Of a stretch of DNA of 64,000 nt, positions 25,212 to 33,117 are shown piece by piece (position 1 is the stretch's first letter; every line of letters begins with the position of its first letter). Source of the stretch: Alphaproteobacteria bacterium (GTDB lineage: Bacteria > Pseudomonadota > Alphaproteobacteria > JAAEOK01); assembly GCA_024244705.1 (NCBI GenBank), contig JAAEOK010000064.1, positions 81,349 to 145,348 of the forward strand. The letters run 5' to 3'. The position numbers were made by a program, and so were the translations under genes. The notes beneath the pieces are model-generated. The model was not told the origin of the DNA. It searched no databases and saw nothing but the letters and a program-made list of their open reading frames with translations.

Positions 25212-25718
25212 CTATTCCGCCGCCGCTTGGTGAGCCTGCCGCAGGGCCAACACTGGGGTCCGCGAATCGGTCGCCGGTTGATACCACACGCTAAACTCCG
25301 AGATGCTCTGCAGCCACGCCCCGGCGTGGCGATCGTCGGCCACCTCGAAGGCATCGAAACCACAGCGGTGGAGGAACAGGAACTGGTCGCGCAACACGTT
25401 GCCGACGGCGCGCAGCTCGCCGTCGAACCCGAGGCGCTCGCGCAGCAGCCGTGCGTAGGAATAGGCGCGGCCGTCGCGGAAAACCGGGAACTCGAGCGCC
25501 ACCAAATCGAAACGATCGAGCTCGTCGGCGATCTCCACCGGCGGTTCATCGGCGGCCAGCCGGATGCCGAGCGGTCCGCTCCGGGCACGCAGGGATTCCT
25601 TCTGTTCCCGCCACCGGGTCAGCGACACGATGACCGGGCCGTGCGGAATGATGTCATCGGCGTCGTCCACATATCGCCACTGATCGACGACAGTATTTCC
25701 ACCTTTAATGAGGGGCAT
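25212..25718 (-). CDS. DUF934 protein, sulfite reductase partner
   Basis: This 168-residue protein matches DUF934, a family found next to cysI and cysH in many proteobacteria. Recognisable segments are DLVALEFPVFRDGRAYSYARLLRERLGF and GELRAVGNVLRDQ near residues 71-112. Its role is thought to be in sulfite reduction, but the reaction is not established. Its start overlaps the cysI stop by 14 bases, so the two are translationally coupled. Confidence 0.9.
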   Translation of the reverse strand: MPLIKGGNTVVDQWRYVDDADDIIPHGPVIVSLTRWREQKESLRARSGPLGIRLAADEPPVEIADELDRFDLVALEFPVFRDGRAYSYARLLRERLGFDGELRAVGNVLRDQFLFLHRCGFDAFEVADDRHAGAWLQSISEFSVWYQPATDSRTPVLALRQAHQAAAE

Positions 25719-27360
25719 AGAGCTTCTCCTTGAAGGGTTCCGCGCCAATCCGACGGTAGGTGTCGAGAAAGCGCTCGCCGTTGTGTCGAAGGCCGACATA
25801 GGTTTCGACGATGGTTTCGACCGCATCGCCGACTTGATCGGCGGCAAAGGCGGGACCCACGATTGCCCCCAGCGAGGCATTCTGGTCGGCGCTGCCGCCA
25901 AGCGTGATCTGATAGAATTCCTCGCCTTTCTTATCGACGCCGAGGATGCCGATATGGCCGACGTGATGGTGGCCGCAGGCGTTGATGCAACCCGAGATCT
26001 TGATCTTGAGTTCGCCGATGCCGTGCTGCCGGCTGAGATCGGAAAACCGCTCGCTGATCTCCTGTGCCACCGGAATCGAGCGGGCATTGGCAAGATTGCA
26101 ATAGTCGAGGCCCGGACAGGCGATGATATCGCTGACCTGGCCGATGTTGGGGGTCGCCAGCTCGATCGCCGACAGCTCGCGCCAGAGTTCGGCGAGATCC
26201 TTCTGGCGCACATGGGCCAGCACCAGGTTTTGCTCATGGGTGACGCGAATCTCGCCGAAACTGTAACGGTCGGCGAGGTCGGCGACGGCATCCATTTGAC
26301 GGTCGCTGGCATCGCCCGGCACGCCGCCGATCGGCTTCAATGACAGATTGACGATGGCGTAGCCGGGCTGGCGGTGGGCGACGACATTGGTCTGGTTCCA
26401 ATCATCGAACGCCTCGTCGGCGCGACGCGCCGCGGCAAGCGCGGCATCCGCGGCCGCCAGCGTCTCGAACGGCGGCGGCGCGAAGAAGGTCTCGATGCGG
26501 GCGATTTCGTCGGCCGGCAGCGCCAGCGCACCGTCCTTCATGTGCTGCCATTCCTCCTCGACCAGGCGGGCGAATTCCTCGGCACCGACGCTGGCGACCA
26601 GGATCTTGATCCGTGCCTTGAACATGTTGTCGCGGCGGCCGAGCTGGTTATAGGTGCGCAGGATCGCCTCGAGGTAACTGAGCAGGTAGCGCTTGGGCAG
26701 GAACTCGCGGATCGTCGGGCCGACCATCGGGGTGCGGCCGAGGCCGCCGCCGACGATGACCTCGAACCCGACCTCGCCATCGGCGTTGCGGTGCATGCGG
26801 AGGCCGATGTCATGAACGCGCACGGCGGCGCGGTCGTTCGGCGAGCCGGTTATGGCGATCTTGAATTTGCGCGGCAGGAACGAGAATTCCGGATGCAGGG
26901 TCGACCACTGCCGGATGATCTCGCTATAAACCCGCGGGTCCTCGATCTCATCCGCCGCGGCGCCGGCATATTGGTCGGCGGTCACGTTGCGGATGCAATT
27001 GCCGCTGGTCTGGATGGCGTGCATCTCGACCTCGGCGAGATCGTCGAGGATGTCGGGAACGTCGACCAGCCGCGGCCAGTTGTACTGGATGTTCTGACGG
27101 GTGGTGAAGTGACCGTACCCGCGGTCGTACTTGCGCGCGATGTGGGCCAACTGCCGCAACTGGCGGGACGACAGCGTGCCATAGGGGATCGCGACGCGCA
27201 GCATGTAAGCGTGGAGTTGGAGGTAAAGACCGTTCATCAGCCTGAGCGGCCGGAATTCTTCCTCCGTCAGCTCGCCGCACAGGCGGCGCGCGACCTGGCC
27301 GCGGAACTGGGCCACGCGTTCGCGCACCAGGGTGGTGTCATATCGGTCGTACTGGTACAT
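25705..27360 (-). CDS. cysI: Sulfite reductase, hemoprotein
   Basis: This 551-residue siroheme-[4Fe-4S] enzyme reduces sulfite to sulfide. The duplicated ferredoxin-like and NiR/SiR halves are visible. The cluster and siroheme ligands lie in CPGLDYC and GCINACGHHH (C-x5-C then C-x3-C) near residues 427-470. The N-terminal RQNIQYNWP segment is typical of the ferredoxin-type family. Nitrite reductase is an alternative for the family as a whole, but the cysG-cysH context points to sulfite. Confidence 0.93.
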   Translation of the reverse strand: MYQYDRYDTTLVRERVAQFRGQVARRLCGELTEEEFRPLRLMNGLYLQLHAYMLRVAIPYGTLSSRQLRQLAHIARKYDRGYGHFTTRQNIQYNWPRLVDVPDILDDLAEVEMHAIQTSGNCIRNVTADQYAGAAADEIEDPRVYSEIIRQWSTLHPEFSFLPRKFKIAITGSPNDRAAVRVHDIGLRMHRNADGEVGFEVIVGGGLGRTPMVGPTIREFLPKRYLLSYLEAILRTYNQLGRRDNMFKARIKILVASVGAEEFARLVEEEWQHMKDGALALPADEIARIETFFAPPPFETLAAADAALAAARRADEAFDDWNQTNVVAHRQPGYAIVNLSLKPIGGVPGDASDRQMDAVADLADRYSFGEIRVTHEQNLVLAHVRQKDLAELWRELSAIELATPNIGQVSDIIACPGLDYCNLANARSIPVAQEISERFSDLSRQHGIGELKIKISGCINACGHHHVGHIGILGVDKKGEEFYQITLGGSADQNASLGAIVGPAFAADQVGDAVETIVETYVGLRHNGERFLDTYRRIGAEPFKEKLYAPH

Positions 27361-27367
27361 CGCGCGA

Positions 27368-27658
27368 TTAGCTCCCGTAGGCCTGCTTGCCGAGGTCCAA
27401 CCGCACCGACGGGCCCTTGCTGCGTATCGTTTCGCGGCACCCCTGCGGGTGCCATCCGTCGCCGAGCTTGATCAGGTAGGACTCGACGACGATACCGTCG
27501 CGCTGGGCGGCCTCCCCGGTGGCCAGCAACTCCTGGGCAAACTCCGCGTCCTCGGCGATGCGGGCCTCGTCGATCCTTTCGGTCCAGGTGCCGTCCTCGG
27601 CGAGATAGACAACCGCTCCGTCGCGCAAGCGGTTGGCAGTAACGACCTGTTGGCTCAT
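27368..27658 (-). CDS. DUF2849 protein
   Basis: This 96-residue protein matches DUF2849, a small alphaproteobacterial family encoded between cysG and cysI. The N-terminal TANRLRDGAVVYLAEDGTW is characteristic. No catalytic motif is visible and its function is unknown; the fixed genome position suggests a part in sulfite reduction. It is 10 bases from cysG and 7 from cysI. Confidence 0.88.
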   Translation of the reverse strand: MSQQVVTANRLRDGAVVYLAEDGTWTERIDEARIAEDAEFAQELLATGEAAQRDGIVVESYLIKLGDGWHPQGCRETIRSKGPSVRLDLGKQAYGS

Positions 27659-27668
27659 GGCAAACTCC

Positions 27669-29075
27669 TCAGTTGGCGCCGACGGCGCGCGCGAATTCAG
27701 GCAACGTCTCGACAGTAGCCGCGGTGACGACGTCGCCGATGACGATCACCGCCGGTCCCGTGATATCGCCGGCGACGATCAAGCGCGCGGTCTCGCTGAC
27801 CCTGCCGATGGCGACCTTTTGACTGGGCAAGGTGCCGTTCTCGATCACGGCGACCGGCGTCGCCGCGTCCAATCCGCTTTCGATCAGCCGCGCGGCAATC
27901 CGGGCCGCCGCCGAAACGCCCATGTAAATCACCAATGTCCGGCCGCGCCCGGCGAGCGTCGACCAATCGAGGTCCGACGCACCGTCCTTGACGTGACCGG
28001 TCAGCAAGGTGACAGCCTGGGCGTGATCGCGATGGGTGAGCGGAATACCGGTCGCCGCCGCGCAACCGCTGGCCGCGGTGATACCGGGCACGACTTCGGC
28101 GGTGACGCCGTGGCGGTGCAAATACGCGACTTCCTCACCCCCGCGTCCGAAGACGAAGGGGTCGCCGCCCTTGAGCCGGACGACCCGGCGCCCGGCGCGG
28201 GCGTGGGCCAGGATCGAGTCGTTGATCTCGGCCTGGGTTTTGGTGTGGCGGGACTTGCTCTTGCCGACAAAGATCCGCTCCGCATCACGCCGAACAAGGT
28301 CGAGAATGCCGGCACCGACGAGTTTGTCGTAAATGACCACGTCGGCATTTTCGAGCAACCGCAGCGCCTTGAGCGTCAGCAGCTCAGGGTCGCCGGGACC
28401 GGCGCCGACGATGTGAACCGATCCGGCGTCTCCGCTATCCGATTGTGGCCGATTGATCAGCGATAGCATCTGCTCGCGGGCACCGGCGATATCGCCGTCG
28501 AGGACCCGCGCCGCGACCGGCCCGTCGAAAAACGATTCCCAGAACCGTCGCCGCTCGGTATCGCTGGTCGTCGTCGCCTTGACCGCGGTACGAAAGGATT
28601 CGGCGAAACGCGCCAGCGCGCCCAACCGCTGCGGCAGCAGGCGCTCGATAGCGGCGCGCAGGCGACGGGCCAGCACCGGCGCCGCGCCACCGGAACCGAT
28701 GGCGACCACGACCGGGTCGCGATCGACGACCGCCGGCGTGACGAAAGTGGAGAGGTCGGCGCGATCGACGACATTTACCGGAATGCCTGCGTCTTGCGCC
28801 GCTTCGCCGACCCGCGCATCGACCGCCTCCCGGCCGGTGGCGGCGATGGCAAGAACCTTGTCCCGCAGGTCACCGGCGACGAAGCCGCGGCGCACCCAAG
28901 CAACCGTACCGTCATTCACCAGCGCGTCGATTTCGGCAACGACATCGAAGGCGACGACCGTGACCAAGGCGTCCGCCTTACGCAGCAGCCGGATCTTGCG
29001 GGCGGCCGGTTCGCCGCCGCCGACAACCACCACCGGACGCGCCTGGAGAGAGAGAAAGAGAGGGAAATATTGCAC
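27669..29075 (-). CDS. cysG: Siroheme synthase
   Basis: CysG makes siroheme, the sulfite reductase cofactor, from uroporphyrinogen III. The N-terminal dehydrogenase/ferrochelatase half begins with VVVVGGGEPAARK. The C-terminal SAM-dependent methyltransferase half has VGAGPGDPELLTLKA, RLKGGDPFVFGRGGEE and VPGITAASG. GTG at 29075 is chosen because AAGGAG (29084-29089) lies 8 bases upstream and because the protein then begins in the family style, MQYFPLFL. This gives 468 residues. It is the first gene after the SAM-II riboswitch leader. Confidence 0.93.
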   Translation of the reverse strand: MQYFPLFLSLQARPVVVVGGGEPAARKIRLLRKADALVTVVAFDVVAEIDALVNDGTVAWVRRGFVAGDLRDKVLAIAATGREAVDARVGEAAQDAGIPVNVVDRADLSTFVTPAVVDRDPVVVAIGSGGAAPVLARRLRAAIERLLPQRLGALARFAESFRTAVKATTTSDTERRRFWESFFDGPVAARVLDGDIAGAREQMLSLINRPQSDSGDAGSVHIVGAGPGDPELLTLKALRLLENADVVIYDKLVGAGILDLVRRDAERIFVGKSKSRHTKTQAEINDSILAHARAGRRVVRLKGGDPFVFGRGGEEVAYLHRHGVTAEVVPGITAASGCAAATGIPLTHRDHAQAVTLLTGHVKDGASDLDWSTLAGRGRTLVIYMGVSAAARIAARLIESGLDAATPVAVIENGTLPSQKVAIGRVSETARLIVAGDITGPAVIVIGDVVTAATVETLPEFARAVGAN

Positions 29076-29197
29076 CGGGTACGCTCCTTGCCACTCAACA
29101 AAGGGCCCACGGAGCACTCCCCGTGGCGCTTTAGCTTTGATGTCGCGGTGCAAGCTGCCCTATCAAATCCCGCGGGTCCGTCAGGGAGGACCAGGCC

Positions 29198-29230
29198 AAA
29201 AAAAATCCGCCGCAGCAGAGGCTGGGCGGA
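29198..29230 (-). terminator. Attenuator terminator in the cysG leader
   Basis: On the minus strand, TCCGCC-CAGC (29230-29221), loop CTCT, then GCTG-c-GGCGGA form a 10-bp stem with one bulge, followed by eight U residues (29205-29198). It lies about 120 bases upstream of cysG and just after the SAM-II aptamer. GCCTCT inside it (29222-29217) is complementary to AGAGGC at the aptamer 3' tail (29244-29239), giving a possible antiterminator. Confidence 0.85.
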
Positions 29231-29237
29231 ATCCGAG

Positions 29238-29298
29238 GGCCTCTTTAGCTGCATTTGTAAAGCGCCCAGCAATCTGACAATCAAATCGGCGCTACGCC
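29238..29298 (-). promoter_or_regulatory. SAM-II riboswitch aptamer
   Basis: The minus-strand leader matches the SAM-II (SAM-alpha) aptamer. P1 pairs AGCGCC (29293-29288) with GGCGCT (29266-29261). GATTT and ATTGC lie in the loop, and the 3' tail reads ACAAATGCAGCTAAAGAGG, which matches the conserved pseudoknot-forming tail. SAM-II RNAs usually sit before met genes. Here the RNA precedes the cysG-to-metZ operon. Ligand binding is inferred from conservation. Confidence 0.9.
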
Positions 29299-29331
29299 AC
29301 CCTAAGTAAGTCGAAGCAAAAAAAACGTCAA
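29296..29331 (-). promoter_or_regulatory. Predicted promoter of the cysG operon
   Basis: TTGACG (29331-29326) is followed after 17 bases by TACTTA (29308-29303) on the minus strand. The expected start, near 29296, falls right at the 5' edge of the SAM-II aptamer. The -35 element is good and the -10 weak. The rest of the 29076-29557 gap holds the leader, with a CCACGG/CCGTGG hairpin near 29110-29129, and no gene. Confidence 0.55.
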
Positions 29332-29557
29332 CTGGAATCTTCGATTTTTTTTCGGCGGCCGATCAAGAGGCCGTGAAGACGCGTGGCGTGGCGTTCATTG
29401 CGCCGTCTGGCGAGCGCCAAAAAACCGCGGGCCGGCACCTGCCCACATCCAGAAAATGTGCGCCATACGAAGACGCCCCCTTGCAACCAAGCCGTATCGG
29501 CCCCATTCTAGGAGGCCGTCGGCGCGCAGCGCGCAATGTTTCCCCGAGATCGCCGCG

Positions 29558-30175
29558 ATGGACAACGCCAGTATCATCAAATCGTACAACCGCTGGGCGC
29601 CCGGTTACGACGTAGTCTTTTCCGGCATCGTCCAGAACGGGCGCAAACTGGCGGTCGAATTGATGAAATGCCGGCCCGGAGACCGCGTCCTCGAGGTCGG
29701 CGTGGGAACCGGACTTTCGCTTTCCTTCTATCCGCGTGAAACCGAGGTCGTCGGCATCGACCTCACGCCCAGCATGTTGGAAAAGGCGAAGAAGAGGGCC
29801 GAACGGAAGGATATCGACAATGTCGACCTGACGGTCATGGACGCGCAATCGATGACGTTCCCCGACGCCAGCTTCGACAAGATCGTCGCCATGTATGTCG
29901 CGTCCGTGGTGCCGGATCCGAAGAAGATGGTGGAAGAAATGCGCCGGGTCTGCAAACCGGGCGGTGACATATTTATCGTCAACCATTTCGAAAACGAGTT
30001 TTGGCTGGTGCGGGGTTTCGAGACATTGCTCGCGCCGCTGTCGAAATTTCTCGGCTTCCGGCCCGATTTCCCGCTCGCCGACTTCGTTGCCGAGACCGGC
30101 CTCGACGTCATCGAAACCCAGCCCGTCAATCTGTTCGGTTATTGGACCCTGATCCGCGCCCGCAACGAAATCTGA
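29558..30175 (+). CDS. pmtA: PmtA-type phospholipid N-methyltransferase
   Basis: This 205-residue SAM-dependent methyltransferase resembles Rhodobacter-type PmtA, which methylates phosphatidylethanolamine towards phosphatidylcholine. The N-terminal SYNRWAPGYDVVFSGIVQNG and motif I LEVGVGTGLSLSFYP are characteristic, followed by VVGIDLTPSML and the post-I and motif II regions. ATG at 29558 is chosen because the upstream extension is not conserved-looking. No membrane segment is present; the enzyme acts at the membrane surface. A ubiquinone-type methyltransferase is a weaker alternative. Confidence 0.78.
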   Translation: MDNASIIKSYNRWAPGYDVVFSGIVQNGRKLAVELMKCRPGDRVLEVGVGTGLSLSFYPRETEVVGIDLTPSMLEKAKKRAERKDIDNVDLTVMDAQSMTFPDASFDKIVAMYVASVVPDPKKMVEEMRRVCKPGGDIFIVNHFENEFWLVRGFETLLAPLSKFLGFRPDFPLADFVAETGLDVIETQPVNLFGYWTLIRARNEI

Positions 30176-30275
30176 TCCCGCGCCTGCCGTATTGACATCA
30201 CGCTCACCCCGCCCAAAGGTGCACGCGACGAGCCGCGATAAAGGCTCGGCGCCACACGACTAACGGGAGGATCCG

Positions 30276-30626
30276 ATGCCGGAGATCAAACGCCAACGGG
30301 TTGCCACGCGAATGAGTCAGATCGTCGAATACGGCGATCTGGTGTTTCTGGCCGGGCAGGTCGGCGACGACGCCTCGGCCGACGCCGCCGGCCAGACCCA
30401 GCAAATTCTCGACAAGATCGATGCCTATCTCGGCGAGGCCGGCACCGATAAGACCAAGATCCTGTCGGCCACGATCTGGCTGTCGGATATTCGCTATTAC
30501 GCGCCGATGAACGAGGTCTGGGACGCCTGGGTGCCGGACGGACATGCCCCGGCTCGGACCTGCGTCGAGACACTCCTCGCCGCTCCCCAGTTCCTCGTCG
30601 AAATCACCGTCGTCGCCGGCCGGTAG
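30276..30626 (+). CDS. RidA-family protein (imine deaminase type)
   Basis: This 116-residue protein belongs to the YjgF/YER057c/RidA family. DLVFLAGQVGDD, ATIWLSDIRYYAPMNEVWDAW and the ARTCVE motif are present. The arginine in ARTC is the catalytic arginine in active RidA proteins. RidA hydrolyses reactive enamine/imine intermediates. The DadA-like gene starts 7 bases downstream, so this protein probably clears the imino acids that enzyme releases. GGGAGGA precedes the ATG. Confidence 0.9.
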   Translation: MPEIKRQRVATRMSQIVEYGDLVFLAGQVGDDASADAAGQTQQILDKIDAYLGEAGTDKTKILSATIWLSDIRYYAPMNEVWDAWVPDGHAPARTCVETLLAAPQFLVEITVVAGR

Positions 30627-30633
30627 AACGACC

Positions 30634-31884
30634 ATGAAGGTCGCCATACTCGGCGGCGGGGTCATGGGCGTGACCACCGCCTGGTACCTGGCCAAGGACG
30701 GCCACGAAGTCGTCGTCCTCGACCGCCACGGCTCGGTCGCGCAAGAGACCAGCTTCGCCAATGCCGGTTATATCGCCCCGGGCCACTGTTATGCCTGGGC
30801 ATCGCCGCGGGCGCCGATAATCCTGCTGCAATCCCTGACCCGGGACGACGCGGCAATACGCTGGCGGCTCAAGGCGGATCCGCGGATGTGGGCCTGGGGT
30901 TTGCGCTTCCTGGCCAATTGCACCGCCGCCAGGAACCGGACCAACACGTTGGTCAAGTTGCGGCTTTGCCTCCACAGCCAACACGAACTGAAGGCGCTGC
31001 GCGAAGAGCTTGGCATCTCCTACGACGAAACGGTGCGCGGCGTACTCTACCTCTATCGCGATGCCGCCCACCTCGAAACGGCGGCCGCCAACGCGGCGTT
31101 GCTGCGCGACAACGGGCTCGCCATGGAGACCATCGAGCCGGCCAAATGTGCCGAGATCGAACCCGTCCTGGCGTCGAGCCAGGACCGCTTCGCCGGCGCC
31201 ATTTTCTGTCCCAGCGATGAAAGCGGCGACTGCCGGCTGTTTACCGAACGGATGATGGAGCAGGCGCAGGCGCTGGGCGCGGTGTTTCAGGCGGATACCG
31301 ATATCAGCGGCCTCCGCGCCGAGGGCGACCGCGTGACCGCCGCCGAGACCAGCGCCGGTCCGGTGACCGCCGACGCCTTCGTCCTGGCGCTCGGCAGCTA
31401 CAGCCCGTTCGTCTCCGGGACGGTTGGCGTCAAGCTGCCGATCTATCCGGCCAAGGGCTATTCAATGACGATCCCGGTCGCCGGCCGCAACGGCGCGCCC
31501 GCGGTGCCGGTCCTGGACGAGCACAGCCTGATTGCCTTCAGCCGATTCGGCGATCGTTTTCGGGCCACCGCGACCGCCGAGTTCAGCGGTTATGACCAGA
31601 GCTTCCAGCCGCGAGATTTCGCGCCCATGCGCCGCGTCGCGCAGAATTTGTTTCCGGAAGCGGGCGACTACGAGCGGCCGGACTATTGGGCCTGCCTGCG
31701 ACCGATGACGCCCGACGGGCCGCCGGTGCTCGGCCGCGGCCGGCACGACAATCTTTGGTACAACACCGGCCACGGTCATATCGGCTGGACCATGGCCTGC
31801 GGTTCGGCGCGGATCACCGCCGACCTGATCGCCGGCCGCGATGCGGGTTATGATCTTGCGGGCACGGAGGTGGGACGGTTCTAG
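30634..31884 (+). CDS. dadA: D-amino acid dehydrogenase-like FAD oxidase
   Basis: This 416-residue FAD enzyme has the N-terminal dinucleotide-binding motif AILGGGVMGVTTAWYLAKDGHEV, then VLDRHGSVAQETSFANAGYIAPGHCYAWASP, the DadA signature. The C-terminal segment is GPPVLGRG...NLWYNTGHGHIGWTMACGS. DadA oxidises D-alanine and other D-amino acids, passing electrons to the respiratory chain. It is paired with a RidA gene upstream. The substrate could be another small D-amino acid. Confidence 0.87.
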   Translation: MKVAILGGGVMGVTTAWYLAKDGHEVVVLDRHGSVAQETSFANAGYIAPGHCYAWASPRAPIILLQSLTRDDAAIRWRLKADPRMWAWGLRFLANCTAARNRTNTLVKLRLCLHSQHELKALREELGISYDETVRGVLYLYRDAAHLETAAANAALLRDNGLAMETIEPAKCAEIEPVLASSQDRFAGAIFCPSDESGDCRLFTERMMEQAQALGAVFQADTDISGLRAEGDRVTAAETSAGPVTADAFVLALGSYSPFVSGTVGVKLPIYPAKGYSMTIPVAGRNGAPAVPVLDEHSLIAFSRFGDRFRATATAEFSGYDQSFQPRDFAPMRRVAQNLFPEAGDYERPDYWACLRPMTPDGPPVLGRGRHDNLWYNTGHGHIGWTMACGSARITADLIAGRDAGYDLAGTEVGRF

Positions 31885-31895
31885 AGGGCCTCGCT

Positions 31896-32282
31896 TTATG
31901 ACTTGTGCACGGCGACCGTAATTCGATCGCCATCGGCGAGGGCGCCGGCGTCTTCGGGAAATATGCCGAGGCCGGTCATTTGCTTCTGAAGGGTGACCGG
32001 CTGCGCGTTGATCGTGACCTGCCACGGTCCGCCGACACCATCGATCTCGGTGATCGCCAGCGGCACCAGGCCGGCGCGATTCGTCGACCCCTCGTTACCG
32101 CCGAGCCACTGCTCCTCGATCGAGAAATCGAGGCCCGGCGCGACGGCCGCCGCATGGTGGAGGGCATCGTGGACATGAACCGCGCCATTGGGCTGCGGCG
32201 GCAGGGTGGTCACTTTGAAAGGCAGTTCGGCAAAGATTTTCTGAGCCCCATTGCCATACTCGATGGTCAACGTCACGCTCAT
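31896..32282 (-). CDS. Hypothetical protein
   Basis: I do not recognise this 128-residue protein. It is predicted to be soluble and beta-rich, with no signal peptide or cysteines. A segment GVGGPWQVTINAQPV, in which an aromatic precedes a short strand, recalls small ligand-binding beta folds, but this is weak. It is convergent with dadA, 11 bases away, and divergent from the HAD phosphatase. Reading-frame quality and codon use fit a real gene. Confidence 0.6.
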   Translation of the reverse strand: MSVTLTIEYGNGAQKIFAELPFKVTTLPPQPNGAVHVHDALHHAAAVAPGLDFSIEEQWLGGNEGSTNRAGLVPLAITEIDGVGGPWQVTINAQPVTLQKQMTGLGIFPEDAGALADGDRITVAVHKS

Positions 32283-32477
32283 CGCACGTCCTCCAGGGAC
32301 GCATCCAACCGGGCTCGATCATAGCCGGCCCTTCCTCACGCTCCGGTGACAAATATCGGGCTTGTCCCCGTTCCGAGGTCTGTGTTTCCCTGCGCGGACC
32401 TCGCTTCGGCGGTGATTGAGAGTGTCGCAGGCGCAAGACCAGCAGCCCGGCCAGCCAACGATTTTCGGAAACCAGCC

Positions 32478-32942
32478 ATGCGCGACCATAAGAATTCATC
32501 GCCACGCGTGATCATCTTCGACATCGACGGCACGCTCGCCAATGTCGACCACCGCCTGCATCACCTCGAGCAGCGAAAAAAGAACTGGGATGCCTTCTTC
32601 GCCGAATCGTCGAAGGACCTGCCGCATGACGAAATCGTCTATCTCAACCGGCTGCTATGGGACGACGGCGGCAACCATATCGTCATCGTTACCGGCCGCG
32701 CCGACGATCAAAGATCGGGCACGATCGCCTGGCTCGAGCGGCACGAGATCAGGTACCACGACATCTACTTTCGACGGCATGACGATCATCGCGAGGATTC
32801 CGTCGTCAAGGCGGGGATCCTGCGGGCGATCCGGCAGCGTCATGGCGAACCCTACATGGTGTTCGAAGACCGCAGCCGGGTGGTCAAGATGTGGCGCGAC
32901 AGCGGCATCAAATGCCTACAGGTGGCGCCCGGCGACTTTTGA
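32478..32942 (+). CDS. Stand-alone HAD phosphatase resembling T4 Pnkp 3'-phosphatase domain
   Basis: This 154-residue HAD-family phosphatase has the nucleophile motif DIDGTLANVDHR (D15 and D17), the motif II region VIVTGRADDQRSG and the acidic motif FEDRSRVV. The C-terminal run RSRVVKMWRDSGIKCLQVAPGDF closely follows the end of phage T4 polynucleotide kinase (residues recalled from that family), which removes 3' phosphates from RNA or DNA. No kinase domain is attached or encoded nearby. A nucleic-acid end-processing role is inferred. ATG at 32478 is chosen over an upstream extension of poor quality. Confidence 0.8.
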   Translation: MRDHKNSSPRVIIFDIDGTLANVDHRLHHLEQRKKNWDAFFAESSKDLPHDEIVYLNRLLWDDGGNHIVIVTGRADDQRSGTIAWLERHEIRYHDIYFRRHDDHREDSVVKAGILRAIRQRHGEPYMVFEDRSRVVKMWRDSGIKCLQVAPGDF

Positions 32943-33117
32943 CGGTGGACGGTGAAACCCGGCCACGGCCGCCACGAGGAACCCTGAAACAACAGCGTTC
33001 ATCACCACGACCGAACCGGCCCGGCGGCCGGGCGATCCTGATGTTCGCGCCGCGGAGACGTGGGATGGATTCCGCCATTGCCAATCGATACACTCCCGGC
33101 CGGAAGGGGGGACCGCC

